Assembly (NCBI RefSeq): GCF_009827575.1
Contig: NZ_WTYR01000001.1
Location: forward strand, 744,001-808,000
Direction of reading: 5' to 3'
DNA length: 64,000 nucleotides
DNA from: Alteriqipengyuania halimionae
GTDB lineage: Bacteria > Pseudomonadota > Alphaproteobacteria > Sphingomonadales > Sphingomonadaceae
How positions within the stretch are numbered: position 1 is the stretch's first letter; each line of letters begins with the position of its first letter. Shown here piece by piece: positions 42,527 to 51,114 of the stretch. The notes below the pieces were generated by a model that saw only the letters and a program-made list of their open reading frames with translations, searched no databases and was not told the origin of the DNA. A program made the translations under genes and the position numbers.

Positions 42527-42749
42527 GGTCGTGCTCCCTCGCTTCGCGGCGTTCGCGAGCCTTGCGGGCTGCGGTCGCGCGGCGTTCGAACAGACGCCGT
42601 TCGACATTGCGCTGCGAATGGTGGCGCAGGTTCCAGATCACAATGGCCAGAACGACGACGAGCAGCGCAATCAGCGCATAGGCGATCATCACCCGCGTGG
42701 ACATGACCACGGCCCAGGGCGCGAGGGTGAGGGAGGGGACGGACGACAT
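42519..42749 (-). CDS. small single-pass membrane protein
   Basis: This is a 76-residue product with one transmembrane helix (about 21-43, MIAYALIALLVVVLAIVIW) and a long, highly charged, arginine-rich cytoplasmic tail (RRLFERRATAARKARERRE). The ATG at 42749 follows AGGAGCCGTA, a good binding site, which supports it as a real gene. It is divergent from the DEAD-box helicase gene. No family is recognised. Small helix-plus-charged-tail proteins of this kind may interact with membrane complexes or RNA. Confidence 0.55.
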   Translation of the reverse strand: MSSVPSLTLAPWAVVMSTRVMIAYALIALLVVVLAIVIWNLRHHSQRNVERRLFERRATAARKARERREAREHDHA

Positions 42750-43074
42750 TACGGCTCCTGTTCTGCGGGAGCGCGACGTAGTCTCTCAGTTCCGGGCATG
42801 CGGTTCGTTTACCGGAATGGGTGCGCTCTAGAGCATTGCCCTGGTTTCACCAAACGATTGTGCGCGGCACATAGACGGTGAAAGATTGACTTTTGCGCTG
42901 CACTGCACCACATGGGCTTCATCGAAGCGCCAGCCAGCGTGAAGCGGCGGCCTTCCAGGCAAGCCCCGGCGCGCTTCGGTTCCAGTTCTCAAGCTTCCCA
43001 TTTCACGCGGGCGGTTTTCAACCCCCGCGCCGCGCGACGATTCCGTCTGCGCGCCGCTCAAGTTACGAGTTTTC
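42750..43074 (+). other. 325-base gene-free region upstream of the DEAD-box helicase
   Basis: I see no credible coding sequence here. The 3' 180 bases would form a long 5' leader for the helicase mRNA, with a pyrimidine-rich stretch (AGTTCTCAAGCTTCCC) and CGCGGGCGG/CCCCCGCGCC complementarity near 43008-43033. Long leaders are common in front of cold-inducible DEAD-box helicase genes and often serve autoregulation. A promoter candidate inside the region is listed separately. Confidence 0.4.
42886..42914 (+). promoter_or_regulatory. promoter candidate with TGCACTGCA palindrome
   Basis: TTGACT (42886-42891) is a good -35 hexamer. The DNA about 17 bases downstream (CACATG, 42909-42914) is only a weak -10. 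The spacer holds the palindrome TGCACTGCA (42899-42907), a likely binding site for a dimeric regulator. Similar TGCACTGCA elements are associated with PHA/phasin regulation in alphaproteobacteria, but the match is from memory and unproven. Confidence 0.3.
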
Positions 43075-44472
43075 ATGACACAATTTACAGACCTCGGGCT
43101 CTCGCAGCCCGTGCTTCAGGCCCTCGATCTCAAGGGCTACGATACACCTACACCGATTCAGGCGCAGGCGATTCCGCCCGTGCTCGAAGGACGCGACCTC
43201 CTCGGCATCGCGCAGACCGGCACCGGCAAGACTGCGGCGTTCATGCTGCCCTCGATCGACAATCTTCGCGAGGCGGACAACCAGACCCCGTTCAAGTCCT
43301 GCCGCATGCTGGTGCTTGCGCCAACGCGCGAACTGGCCGGGCAGATTGCCGAAAATGCCAAGGAATATGGCGCGCTCGCCGGGCTCAAGGTCCACTCGAT
43401 CGTCGGCGGGACCTCGGTCAACAAGGATCGCAACAAGCTGCATCGCGGCACCGACATTCTCGTCGCCACGCCGGGCAGGCTGCTCGATCTCATCGACCAG
43501 AAGGCCTTCCGCCTCGACGGCGTCGAAATCCTCGTCCTCGACGAGGCCGACCAGATGCTCGACCTCGGCTTCATCCACGCGCTGCGCAAGATCAGCCAGC
43601 TGGTGCCCGACGAACGCCAGACGCTCTTCTTCAGCGCAACCATGCCGACCGCGATCAAGGAATTGGTGGGCAAATATTGTCGCAATCCGGTGACCGTCTC
43701 GGTCACGCCCGAAAGCACGACCGCAGAGCGGATCGACCAGTATCTCTTCATGGTCCAGCAGGACGAGAAGCAGAGCCTGCTCGAAATGATCCTCTCGGGG
43801 CGTCACCCGATCCCGGGCAAGATCGAACGTGTGCTGATTTTCGCGCGGACCAAGCATGGCTGCGACCGGGTGGTGAAAAAGCTCGCCCAGGTCGGCATCG
43901 CCGCCAATGCGATCCATGGCAATAAGAGCCAGCCGCAGCGCCAGCGCGCGCTAGACGAGTTCAAGCGGGCCAAGACGCCGGTGCTGATCGCGACCGATGT
44001 CGCGGCGCGCGGGATCGACATTCCCGGTGTCAGTCACGTGATCAATTACGAACTGCCGAACGTGCCCGAGCAATATGTCCACCGGATCGGCCGCACCGCG
44101 CGTGCCGGGGCGGACGGGGTCGCGATCGCCTTTTGTGCCGAAGACGAACGGGCTTACCTCAAGGACATTCGCAAGACGACCGATGCCGAATTCGAACGGC
44201 TCGATTTGCCGGAGAATTTCCGTGCGGTGGTCGAAGGCGTCGGCCCGACCAAGCGCGCTCCCCCGGGCCAGCGCGCGCCGCGTGCGAAGGTCCAGCCGCG
44301 TCCGGGCGCTGCGCCCAAGGGCGGACGGCCCAAGCAGAAGCATCCCGCTCGCAAGGGCAGGCCGCAAGGCGCCGGGAACGGTGGCGGCCAGGGTGGTTCC
44401 GGTGGTGGTCAGCGCCGTGGCAATCGCAATCGTCGCCGCAGCGGCGGCGGAGGCGGTCGGAACAATCCTTGA
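43075..44472 (+). CDS. DEAD-box ATP-dependent RNA helicase (RhlE/DeaD-like)
   Basis: This RNA helicase acts in ribosome assembly or mRNA unwinding. The 465-residue protein has the Q motif (TPIQAQAIPPVLEGRDLLG), motif I AQTGTGKTAAF, Ia PTRELAGQ, II DEAD (LVLDEADQMLDLGF), III SATMP and V/VI ATDVAARGIDIPGVSHVIN and HRIGRTARAGADG. The C-terminal tail (about 385-465) is rich in Arg, Gly, Pro and Lys (GGSGGGQRRGNRNRRRSGGG) and probably binds RNA without sequence preference. It is preceded by a 325-base region that may carry an autoregulatory leader. Confidence 0.94.
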   Translation: MTQFTDLGLSQPVLQALDLKGYDTPTPIQAQAIPPVLEGRDLLGIAQTGTGKTAAFMLPSIDNLREADNQTPFKSCRMLVLAPTRELAGQIAENAKEYGALAGLKVHSIVGGTSVNKDRNKLHRGTDILVATPGRLLDLIDQKAFRLDGVEILVLDEADQMLDLGFIHALRKISQLVPDERQTLFFSATMPTAIKELVGKYCRNPVTVSVTPESTTAERIDQYLFMVQQDEKQSLLEMILSGRHPIPGKIERVLIFARTKHGCDRVVKKLAQVGIAANAIHGNKSQPQRQRALDEFKRAKTPVLIATDVAARGIDIPGVSHVINYELPNVPEQYVHRIGRTARAGADGVAIAFCAEDERAYLKDIRKTTDAEFERLDLPENFRAVVEGVGPTKRAPPGQRAPRAKVQPRPGAAPKGGRPKQKHPARKGRPQGAGNGGGQGGSGGGQRRGNRNRRRSGGGGGRNNP

Positions 44473-44531
44473 CCCTCTTCGCTAGGGTTGTCAGGCGCTA
44501 GCTCGATAATCCACGCGGAGACGATCACGAC

Positions 44532-45518
44532 ATGACCGGCACGATACTGTTCCTGCTGCTGGGCTTTGCCCTGCTGGTGGGCGGGGGTGAATTGCTGGTC
44601 CGCGGCGCGGTGCGTTTGGCCGAGCGGCTGGGGCTTTCCTCGATGCTGATCGGCCTCACCGTGGTCGGCCTGGGCACCTCGATGCCCGAGCTGGCCGCGA
44701 GCGTGCAGGCCGCATTGGCCGGATCGCCCGGCATTGCGCTGGGTAACATCGTCGGCTCGAACCTCGCCAACACGCTGTTGATCCTCGGCACCGCTGCGCT
44801 GATCGCGCCGGTGATGGTGGAGCGCAGCGTGTTGTGGCGCGATGGTCTTGTCGGGCTGGGCGGCGTGTTGCTGCTGATGCTCGCTGGGCAGACGCTGGGC
44901 CTCGATCGTGTGGTCGGCATCGGCTTCCTGGCCGTGCTGGCGGCCTATATCTGGTTCGCCTTCCATCAGGAGAAAACCGGTGTGCACGGGGCCGCCGGAG
45001 ACCGCGTCTTGGCCGTGGAAGGCACGCATCCCGATTTCCACGTCGAGGAAGAACCGCGCGGCAGCATGTGGACGGCGGTGGCATTGTTCCTCGCCGGGCT
45101 TGTCCTGATCGTCGCCGGGGGCACGGTGCTGATCGATGCGGCGGTCAAAATCGCGGGGCATCTCGGCGTGTCGGACACGGTCATCGGCCTCACCATCGTG
45201 GCAGCGGGAACATCCTTTCCCGAACTCGTCACCACCGTGATCGCGGCGCTTCGCAAGCAGAGCGATCTCGCGCTCGGCAATGTGCTCGGCTCCAACATCT
45301 ACAACATCTTCTTCATCGGGGGAGTGACCGGCATCGTCGCGCCCGGGCCGATTCCGCTCCCGATCCTGTCTTTCGATCTCTGGGTCCTGGTCGGCGCTTC
45401 GGTCGTTGCGATGGTGTTCGCCTTTACCGGCGGACGTCTCGGGCGATGGGAAGGCGGCGCGCTGGTCCTCGCCTACACCCTCTTCATTCTTTTCACCGCC
45501 GACCTGATCCGGCTCTAG
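44532..45518 (+). CDS. calcium/sodium antiporter (CaCA family, YrbG-like)
   Basis: This is an inner-membrane cation antiporter of 328 residues. It has the two internally repeated alpha motifs of the CaCA superfamily: LTVVGLGTSMPELAASVQAAL with GNIVGSNLANTLLILG in the first half, and LTIVAAGTSFPELVTTVIAAL with GNVLGSNIYNIFFIGG in the second. The conserved glutamates sit in the G-T-S-x-P-E motifs and the G-S-N motifs are intact. A short cytoplasmic loop (about 150-180) joins the halves. gor starts 10 bases after its stop, so they may be co-transcribed. Confidence 0.93.
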   Translation: MTGTILFLLLGFALLVGGGELLVRGAVRLAERLGLSSMLIGLTVVGLGTSMPELAASVQAALAGSPGIALGNIVGSNLANTLLILGTAALIAPVMVERSVLWRDGLVGLGGVLLLMLAGQTLGLDRVVGIGFLAVLAAYIWFAFHQEKTGVHGAAGDRVLAVEGTHPDFHVEEEPRGSMWTAVALFLAGLVLIVAGGTVLIDAAVKIAGHLGVSDTVIGLTIVAAGTSFPELVTTVIAALRKQSDLALGNVLGSNIYNIFFIGGVTGIVAPGPIPLPILSFDLWVLVGASVVAMVFAFTGGRLGRWEGGALVLAYTLFILFTADLIRL

Positions 45519-45528
45519 GAGCATTTGC

Positions 45529-46896
45529 ATGACCGCCTCGAACGATACGCCCGAATACGATTACGATCTCTTCACCATCGGTGGCGGATCGGGCGGAGTG
45601 CGCGCGAGCCGGGTCTCTGCCGCACACGGCGCACGCGTCGCGCTGGCGGAGGAGTACCGCGTCGGCGGGACCTGCGTGATCCGCGGCTGCGTGCCCAAGA
45701 AAATGCTCGTCTACGGTGCGCATTTCGCCGAGGACCTGAAAGACGCGCGCGCGTTCGGCTGGTCGACCGAAAAATGCGAGTTCGACTGGAAGACGCTGCG
45801 CGACAATGTGCTCGACGATGTCGACCGGCTCGAGAGTGGCTACACCGAGACGCTCGAGAACCACGACGTCGAGATATTCAAGGAACGCGCGACGATCACC
45901 GGCGCGCATGAGATCACGCTCGAAAGCGGCCGCACGGTTACCGCGAAATACATTCTGGTCGCGACCGGCGCGACACCGCGCATGCCGAGCTGTCAGGGCG
46001 CCGATCACGCCATCAGCTCGAACGAGGCGTTCCACCTCGACGAATTGCCCAAGAAGATCATCATCGCCGGGGGCGGCTACATCGCCAACGAGTTCGCCGG
46101 TATCTTCAACGAATTCGGCTGCGATGTGCATATCGTCAACCGCGGCGATCGCCTGCTCCGCCAGTATGACGAGGCGGTGCGCGACCGGCTGCTGCAGATC
46201 AGCACGATGAAGGGGATCAAGTTCCGCTTCAACACCACTTTCGAATACATCAAGCCATGCGACGAAGGCGGCTATTTCGTGAAGCTTTCGGATTGCGACG
46301 AGGAAAAAGCCGACCTCGTGATGTTCGCGGTCGGACGCATTCCCAACACCGACGGGCTGGGCCTCGACAAGGCGGGGGTCGAACTCGGCGAGAATGGCGA
46401 GGTCAAGGTCGACCGCTTCAGCAAGACCAATGTCGATCACATCTACGCCGTCGGCGACGTCACCGATCGGGTGCAGCTTACCCCCGTTGCTATCCGCGAA
46501 GGCCAGGCCTTTGCCGACACCGTGTTCGGCGGCGGCGATCCGGTTGCGGTCGATCATTCCTGCATTCCCAGCGCCGTGTTCAGCCATCCGCCGATTGCAT
46601 CGGTGGGCATGACCGAAGGCGAGGCCAAGAACGCGCTCGGCAGCGTGAAGGTCTATCTGTCGGATTTCAGGCCGATGAAGAACGTGCTTGCGGGCCGCAA
46701 CGAGCGCAGCCTGTTCAAGATGATTTGCGACGGCGAGAACGGCAAGATCGTCGGCATCCACATGATCGCGCCCGAAGCGCCCGAAATGATGCAGGCAGCC
46801 GCGATCGCGGTCAAAGCCGGGCTGACCAAGGAAGACTTCGACGCGACCACCGCGATCCATCCGACCATGGCCGAAGAACTGGTGCTGATGCGGTGA
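45529..46896 (+). CDS. gor: glutathione-disulfide reductase
   Basis: This enzyme regenerates reduced glutathione with NADPH. The 455-residue flavoprotein has the FAD motif LFTIGGGSGGVRASRVSA, the redox-active disulfide GGTCVIRGCVPKKMLVY, the NAD(P) motif IIIAGGGYIANEFAGIFNEFG, the second FAD motif HIYAVGDVTDRVQLTPVA, and the C-terminal catalytic histidine in AIHPTMAEELVLM. The CVIRGCVPKK form is that of glutathione reductase rather than mercuric reductase or lipoamide dehydrogenase. It follows the antiporter gene and precedes an NAD-dependent reductase gene by 37 bases. Confidence 0.94.
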   Translation: MTASNDTPEYDYDLFTIGGGSGGVRASRVSAAHGARVALAEEYRVGGTCVIRGCVPKKMLVYGAHFAEDLKDARAFGWSTEKCEFDWKTLRDNVLDDVDRLESGYTETLENHDVEIFKERATITGAHEITLESGRTVTAKYILVATGATPRMPSCQGADHAISSNEAFHLDELPKKIIIAGGGYIANEFAGIFNEFGCDVHIVNRGDRLLRQYDEAVRDRLLQISTMKGIKFRFNTTFEYIKPCDEGGYFVKLSDCDEEKADLVMFAVGRIPNTDGLGLDKAGVELGENGEVKVDRFSKTNVDHIYAVGDVTDRVQLTPVAIREGQAFADTVFGGGDPVAVDHSCIPSAVFSHPPIASVGMTEGEAKNALGSVKVYLSDFRPMKNVLAGRNERSLFKMICDGENGKIVGIHMIAPEAPEMMQAAAIAVKAGLTKEDFDATTAIHPTMAEELVLMR

Positions 46897-46933
46897 TGGC
46901 GTGATATTGCGGATCTCCGAAGGGAGAGACGCA

Positions 46934-47956
46934 ATGCCCAAGACCATCCTCGTTACCGGTGGCACCGGCTTCATCGCCGGGGAGATCATCGACCGCCTGC
47001 TCGAAGCCGGGCACACCGTCCACACGACGGTGCGCAACCGCAAGAAGAGCGAGGACGGCTTGCGCGACCGGTTCGATGTCGGCGCGGCCAAGCTGAAGAT
47101 CTTCGAGGCCGATCTGATGGACGATGCCGGGTGGGCAGAGGCCAATGCCGGCTGCGACGCCGTCGCCCATGTCGCCTCGCCGATTGCGGTCGGCACGCCC
47201 AAGGATGAGGACGAGATGATCGTGCCCGCTCGCGAAGGCGCGATCCGCGCGCTGCGTTTCGCCAAGGAAGCGGGCGTCGCGCGCTTCGTGCAGACCAGCT
47301 CGGTCGCCGCGGTGTCCTATGGCAGCGATGCCAAGACCCGCACGGTCGACGAAAGCGACTGGACCGATATCACCCATGCCGAAACGGGCGCCTACGCCAA
47401 GTCCAAGACCATCGCCGAACGCGCCGCGCGCGACTGGGTGCTGGCCAATGGCGGGGAGATGGAATTCGTCTCGGTCAATCCCTCGATGGTGCTCGGCCCT
47501 GTCTACGACGCCGATTTCTCGCCCTCGGTGCAGGTTGTGAAACAACTTCTGGATGGTTCGATGCCAATGGCGCCCGATATCGGCTTCGGCGTGGTCGACC
47601 TGCGCGATCTGGCCGACCTCCATGTCCGCTGCCTGACCCAGTCCGGCCTCGCCAACGAGCGCTTCATCGCTTCTGGCAAGCCGATGAAGCTGATCGAGAT
47701 CGCCGAGGTGTTGCGCCGCCGCCTGCCGCCCGGACAGACGCGCAAAGTGCCCAAGCGGGTGATGCCGAACTGGATGGTACACGCGCTGGCGCTGTTCAAT
47801 TCGGGTGTGCGGCAGATCAAACCCGGCCTCGGGCGCACTACATATTACGATGTGAGCCATGCCAAAGAGGTGCTCGACTGGGAGACCCGCCCGCCCGAAG
47901 AGAGCGTCGTCGATTGCGCAAAAAGCCTGATCGCCTGCGGGGTAGTAAAGGTCTAG
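46934..47956 (+). CDS. extended short-chain NAD(P)-dependent aldehyde/ketone reductase (epimerase family)
   Basis: This is a 340-residue extended SDR protein. The nucleotide-binding motif is TILVTGGTGFIAGEIIDRLL. A dihydroflavonol/cinnamoyl reductase-like subfamily is suggested by VRNRKKSE, DAVAHVASPIAVG, TSSVAAVSYG, the catalytic AYAKSKTIAERAA (Y-x-x-x-K), and NPSMVLGPVYDADFSPSV. These enzymes reduce aldehydes or ketones rather than epimerise sugars. The ATG at 46934 follows AAGGGAGAGACGCA. The substrate is unknown. It lies between gor and pccB and could protect against reactive carbonyls, but that is context only. Confidence 0.86.
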   Translation: MPKTILVTGGTGFIAGEIIDRLLEAGHTVHTTVRNRKKSEDGLRDRFDVGAAKLKIFEADLMDDAGWAEANAGCDAVAHVASPIAVGTPKDEDEMIVPAREGAIRALRFAKEAGVARFVQTSSVAAVSYGSDAKTRTVDESDWTDITHAETGAYAKSKTIAERAARDWVLANGGEMEFVSVNPSMVLGPVYDADFSPSVQVVKQLLDGSMPMAPDIGFGVVDLRDLADLHVRCLTQSGLANERFIASGKPMKLIEIAEVLRRRLPPGQTRKVPKRVMPNWMVHALALFNSGVRQIKPGLGRTTYYDVSHAKEVLDWETRPPEESVVDCAKSLIACGVVKV

Positions 47957-48030
47957 CGCCCCCTCGAAGCTTGCCAACTTGCCCCGTCGGTGGCTAACCG
48001 CCTCGTAACCAAGGGAGAGCGCCAGAGCCT

Positions 48031-49563
48031 ATGTCCGCCAATATTGCCGAAATGGAACGCCGCCGCGAAGCCGCCCGCATGGGCGGGGGGCAGAAACGCA
48101 TCGATGCCCAGCACGCCAAGGGCAAGCTGACTGCGCGCGAACGGCTCGACGTTCTGCTCGACGAAGGCTCGTTCGAAGAGCTCGACACCTATGTCGAACA
48201 CGATTGCGTCGATTTCGGGATGCAGAAAAACAAGATCCCCGGCGATGGTGTGGTCACCGGTTCGGGAACGATCAACGGCCGTCTCGTCTTCGTTTTCAGC
48301 CAGGATTTCACCGTATTCGGCGGCTCGCTGTCGAAGCGCCATGCAGAGAAGATCTGCAAGGTGATGGACATGGCGATGAAGGTCGGCGCGCCGGTAATTG
48401 GCCTCAACGATTCGGGCGGCGCGCGCATCCAGGAAGGCGTTGCATCGCTCGGCGGCTATGCCGAAGTGTTCCAGAAGAACGTGCTTGCATCGGGCGTGGT
48501 CCCGCAGCTGTCGCTGATCATGGGCCCCTGCGCGGGCGGGGCGGTCTATAGCCCGGCGATGACCGACTTCATCTTCATGGTGAAGGACAGCTCCTACATG
48601 TTCGTGACCGGACCCGAAGTGGTAAAAACGGTGACCAACGAGACGGTGACGCAGGAGGAACTGGGCGGTGCGGTGACGCATACGACCAAGACCAGCGTCG
48701 CCGATATCGCCTATGAAAACGATATCGAGGCGCTGCTCGCGGCGCGCGATTTCATCGACTATTTGCCACTGTCGAACCGCGAGGATGTGCCCGACCGCCC
48801 GACCGCCGATCCAATCGAGCGCGAAGAACGCAGCCTCGATACGCTGATCCCCGACAATGCGAACCAGCCCTACGACATGCACGAGGTGCTGCGCAAAGTG
48901 CTGGACGAGGGCGAGTTCTTCGAGATCCAGCCCGCCCATGCGGCCAATATCCTGTGCGGCTTCGGCCGCGTCGAAGGCCGCACGGTGGGCGTCGTCGCGA
49001 ACCAGCCGATGGTGCTGGCGGGCGTGCTCGATATCAATTCGTCGAAGAAGGCCGCGCGCTTCGTCCGCTTCTGCGATGCGTTCGACATTCCGATCCTGAC
49101 CTTCGTTGACGTGCCCGGCTTCCTCCCCGGCACGAGCCAGGAGCATAACGGCATCATCAAGCACGGCGCGAAGCTGCTCTTCGCCTATGCTGAGGCGACC
49201 GTGCCCAAGATCACCGTCATCACCCGCAAGGCCTATGGCGGCGCGTATGACGTGATGGCGTCCAAACACCTGCGCGGCGACCTCAACTACGCCTGGCCGA
49301 CCGCCGAGATCGCGGTGATGGGCGCGAAGGGCGCGGTGGAGATCATCTTCCGCCAGGACCGCAACGATCCCGACAAGATCGCCGAAAAGACCAAGGAATA
49401 CGAAGACCGCTTCGCCAACCCCTTCGTGGCCGCCTCACGCGGCTATATCGACGAGGTGATCTTCCCGCACTCGACGCGCAAGCGGATTGCGCTGGGGCTC
49501 AGGAAGCTACGCGGGAAGGTGCTGGAGAACCCTTGGAAGAAGCACGATAATATTCCGCTTTGA
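48031..49563 (+). CDS. pccB: propionyl-CoA carboxylase beta chain (carboxyltransferase)
   Basis: This subunit transfers carboxyl from biotin to propionyl-CoA, giving methylmalonyl-CoA. The 510-residue protein has two crotonase-like halves: [52 protein letters not shown] and [16 protein letters not shown] in the first, and [56 protein letters not shown] in the second. The length and these blocks match PccB rather than AccD. Its biotin-carrying partner pccA is encoded at 59.9 kb, with the epimerase and mutase between them, so the whole methylmalonyl-CoA route is in this region. Confidence 0.95.
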   Translation: MSANIAEMERRREAARMGGGQKRIDAQHAKGKLTARERLDVLLDEGSFEELDTYVEHDCVDFGMQKNKIPGDGVVTGSGTINGRLVFVFSQDFTVFGGSLSKRHAEKICKVMDMAMKVGAPVIGLNDSGGARIQEGVASLGGYAEVFQKNVLASGVVPQLSLIMGPCAGGAVYSPAMTDFIFMVKDSSYMFVTGPEVVKTVTNETVTQEELGGAVTHTTKTSVADIAYENDIEALLAARDFIDYLPLSNREDVPDRPTADPIEREERSLDTLIPDNANQPYDMHEVLRKVLDEGEFFEIQPAHAANILCGFGRVEGRTVGVVANQPMVLAGVLDINSSKKAARFVRFCDAFDIPILTFVDVPGFLPGTSQEHNGIIKHGAKLLFAYAEATVPKITVITRKAYGGAYDVMASKHLRGDLNYAWPTAEIAVMGAKGAVEIIFRQDRNDPDKIAEKTKEYEDRFANPFVAASRGYIDEVIFPHSTRKRIALGLRKLRGKVLENPWKKHDNIPL

Positions 49564-49572
49564 GGTGATCGC

Positions 49573-50025
49573 ATGAAAAGGGCGCTGTTTTTCTTCGTCA
49601 TATTCCTGAGCTCTCAGGCCCTAGCCCAATCAAGTCCATGGCTAGAATGGGTGGCTGCGAACTCGCCCTACGGGTTTGACATAACTCCGGATGGGACGAT
49701 TTGGATAAATGTTGATGAAGTGGGGCAGGAGGATGATTTTGCAGTCCACGCTGAGCAGTTGCTAAATGCTCGAACGGAATCTGAACGCCAGCCCGAGTTT
49801 TGGGTCCGTGGGTACCATAAGAAAAACAGAGATGTTGATTACCGCGAGACTAAGACCCGTTATCGGCTCGACTGCGCGAAGGAACGAATTCAGGTTCTCT
49901 TGTGGGTCGCGTATGATTCCGAGGGTAGGATGATTGAGCGACAGGGTGGGGGTGCGATGAGTTACGTAATACCGGGTACTTATGGAGCTGAGTACCATCG
50001 GCTGTTTTGTATTATGCAGGATTAG
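49573..50025 (+). CDS. exported protein of unknown function, AT-rich
   Basis: This is a 150-residue product with a clear signal peptide (about 1-19, ending ALAQ). The mature part of about 130 residues has DGTIWINVDEV, a charged middle, and two cysteines (RLDCAKE, LFCIMQD) that could form a disulfide. The arrangement recalls small surface-adhesin-E-like proteins, but the resemblance is too weak to name it. Composition is lower in GC than the flanks (26 of the 60 bases from 49681). It starts 9 bases after pccB and ends 2 bases before the epimerase start, so it is embedded in the propionate operon. Confidence 0.68.
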   Translation: MKRALFFFVIFLSSQALAQSSPWLEWVAANSPYGFDITPDGTIWINVDEVGQEDDFAVHAEQLLNARTESERQPEFWVRGYHKKNRDVDYRETKTRYRLDCAKERIQVLLWVAYDSEGRMIERQGGGAMSYVIPGTYGAEYHRLFCIMQD

Positions 50026-50027
50026 AG

Positions 50028-50468
50028 ATGAAACTCGGCCGTCTCAACCATATCGGCGTCGCGACGCCTTCGATTGCGGACTCCGTCGCCTATTACCGCG
50101 ACACGATGGGCGCGGTGCGGATCAACGAGCCGTTCGACCTGCCCGAACAGGGCGTGAAGGTCTGCTTCGTCGATACGCCCGACAGCGCGGGCGAAGTCGG
50201 CAAGGGCACGCAGATCGAGCTGATCGAGCCTTATGACGAAAGCTCCCCCATCAACGGTTTCCTCGCCAAAAACCCCGCCGGGGGCCAGCACCATGTCTGC
50301 TACGAGGTGGAGGACATCGAGGCGGCACGCGAGTGGTTCGAGGGGAAGGGCAAGCGCATCCTCGGCCCGACGCGCATCGGCGCGCATGGCACGCCGATCT
50401 TCTTCCTCCATCCGAAGGACATGATGGGCCAGCTCACGGAAATCATGGAAACGCCGACCAGCGCCTGA
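50028..50468 (+). CDS. mce: methylmalonyl-CoA epimerase
   Basis: This enzyme converts (S)- to (R)-methylmalonyl-CoA, the form used by the mutase. The 146-residue protein is a vicinal-oxygen-chelate fold with metal-binding residues in LNHIGVATPSI (His), TQIELIEPYDESSPINGFLAK (Glu region), GGQHHVCYEVEDI (His) and LTEIMET (Glu). It begins MKLGRLNHIG; the ATG at 50028 sits 2 bases after the preceding stop. The linkage to pccB, methylmalonyl-CoA mutase and pccA supports the assignment over other VOC-family members. Confidence 0.94.
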   Translation: MKLGRLNHIGVATPSIADSVAYYRDTMGAVRINEPFDLPEQGVKVCFVDTPDSAGEVGKGTQIELIEPYDESSPINGFLAKNPAGGQHHVCYEVEDIEAAREWFEGKGKRILGPTRIGAHGTPIFFLHPKDMMGQLTEIMETPTSA

Positions 50469-50594
50469 TCGTCCGGGCGCGACGCATTCTCGCATTGGCG
50501 GGTCGCGACGGTCCACGGACGTTGAATTTGTTCACAAATCTGATAGGGCTGCGCTCAGGGGCGGCGGTTTGCCGATTACAGGGGGGCGACAGAC

Positions 50595-51113
50595 ATGCAA
50601 GAGCTGGATTTGCCACTCGATCGCGATCTCTTCTTCCGGAAGATGATCAGTTCGTTTGCAAAATCTCTGGAAGAAACTGTCGGTCTGGATGAGGCGGCGG
50701 GTTATGTCGCGCTGGTCGGTTCCGAAATTGGCACTTGGATCGAAGACCAGTATAAGGAATCCTCCGGCAAGGAACGGTTCGAGCCGGAGGAGCTGGCCGA
50801 GTTGCTGGTCGATCTGAAGGGGCGAATTGGGGGCAAGTTTCACGTGATCAGCGTGGATGACGACCAGATTGTGCTGGGGAACGATGCCTGCCCGTTTGCC
50901 GAGCTTGCCGAAGGGCGGCCGGCGCTTTGCCGGATGACATCCAATGTGTTTGGCCGGATTACCGCCAATCAGCTGGGTTATGCCCGCGTCGACCTCCAGG
51001 AGACTATTGCCAAAGGCGACGGGCGTTGCCGGGTCGTGATCAATCTCAAGCCCACCGATACGGCGGGCGACGAAGACCACGAATTTTTCCGCGTGGATGA
51101 CGATCTGATTTAG
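50595..51113 (+). CDS. MetOD1-domain signalling protein
   Basis: This is a 172-residue soluble protein resembling the 'methanogen output domain 1' family. An N-terminal helical part (FFRKMISSFAKSLEETVGLDE, about 13-33) leads to a domain with VDDDQIVLGNDACPFAELAE, RPALCRMTSNVFGRITANQLGYA and RVVINLKPTD. The two spaced cysteines (NDACPF and PALCRM) could bind a metal or a redox ligand. It has no DNA-binding motif. The histidine kinase gene begins 1 base after its stop, so the two surely act together, with this protein as either sensor or regulator of the kinase. Confidence 0.75.
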   Translation: MQELDLPLDRDLFFRKMISSFAKSLEETVGLDEAAGYVALVGSEIGTWIEDQYKESSGKERFEPEELAELLVDLKGRIGGKFHVISVDDDQIVLGNDACPFAELAEGRPALCRMTSNVFGRITANQLGYARVDLQETIAKGDGRCRVVINLKPTDTAGDEDHEFFRVDDDLI

Positions 51114-51114
51114 T

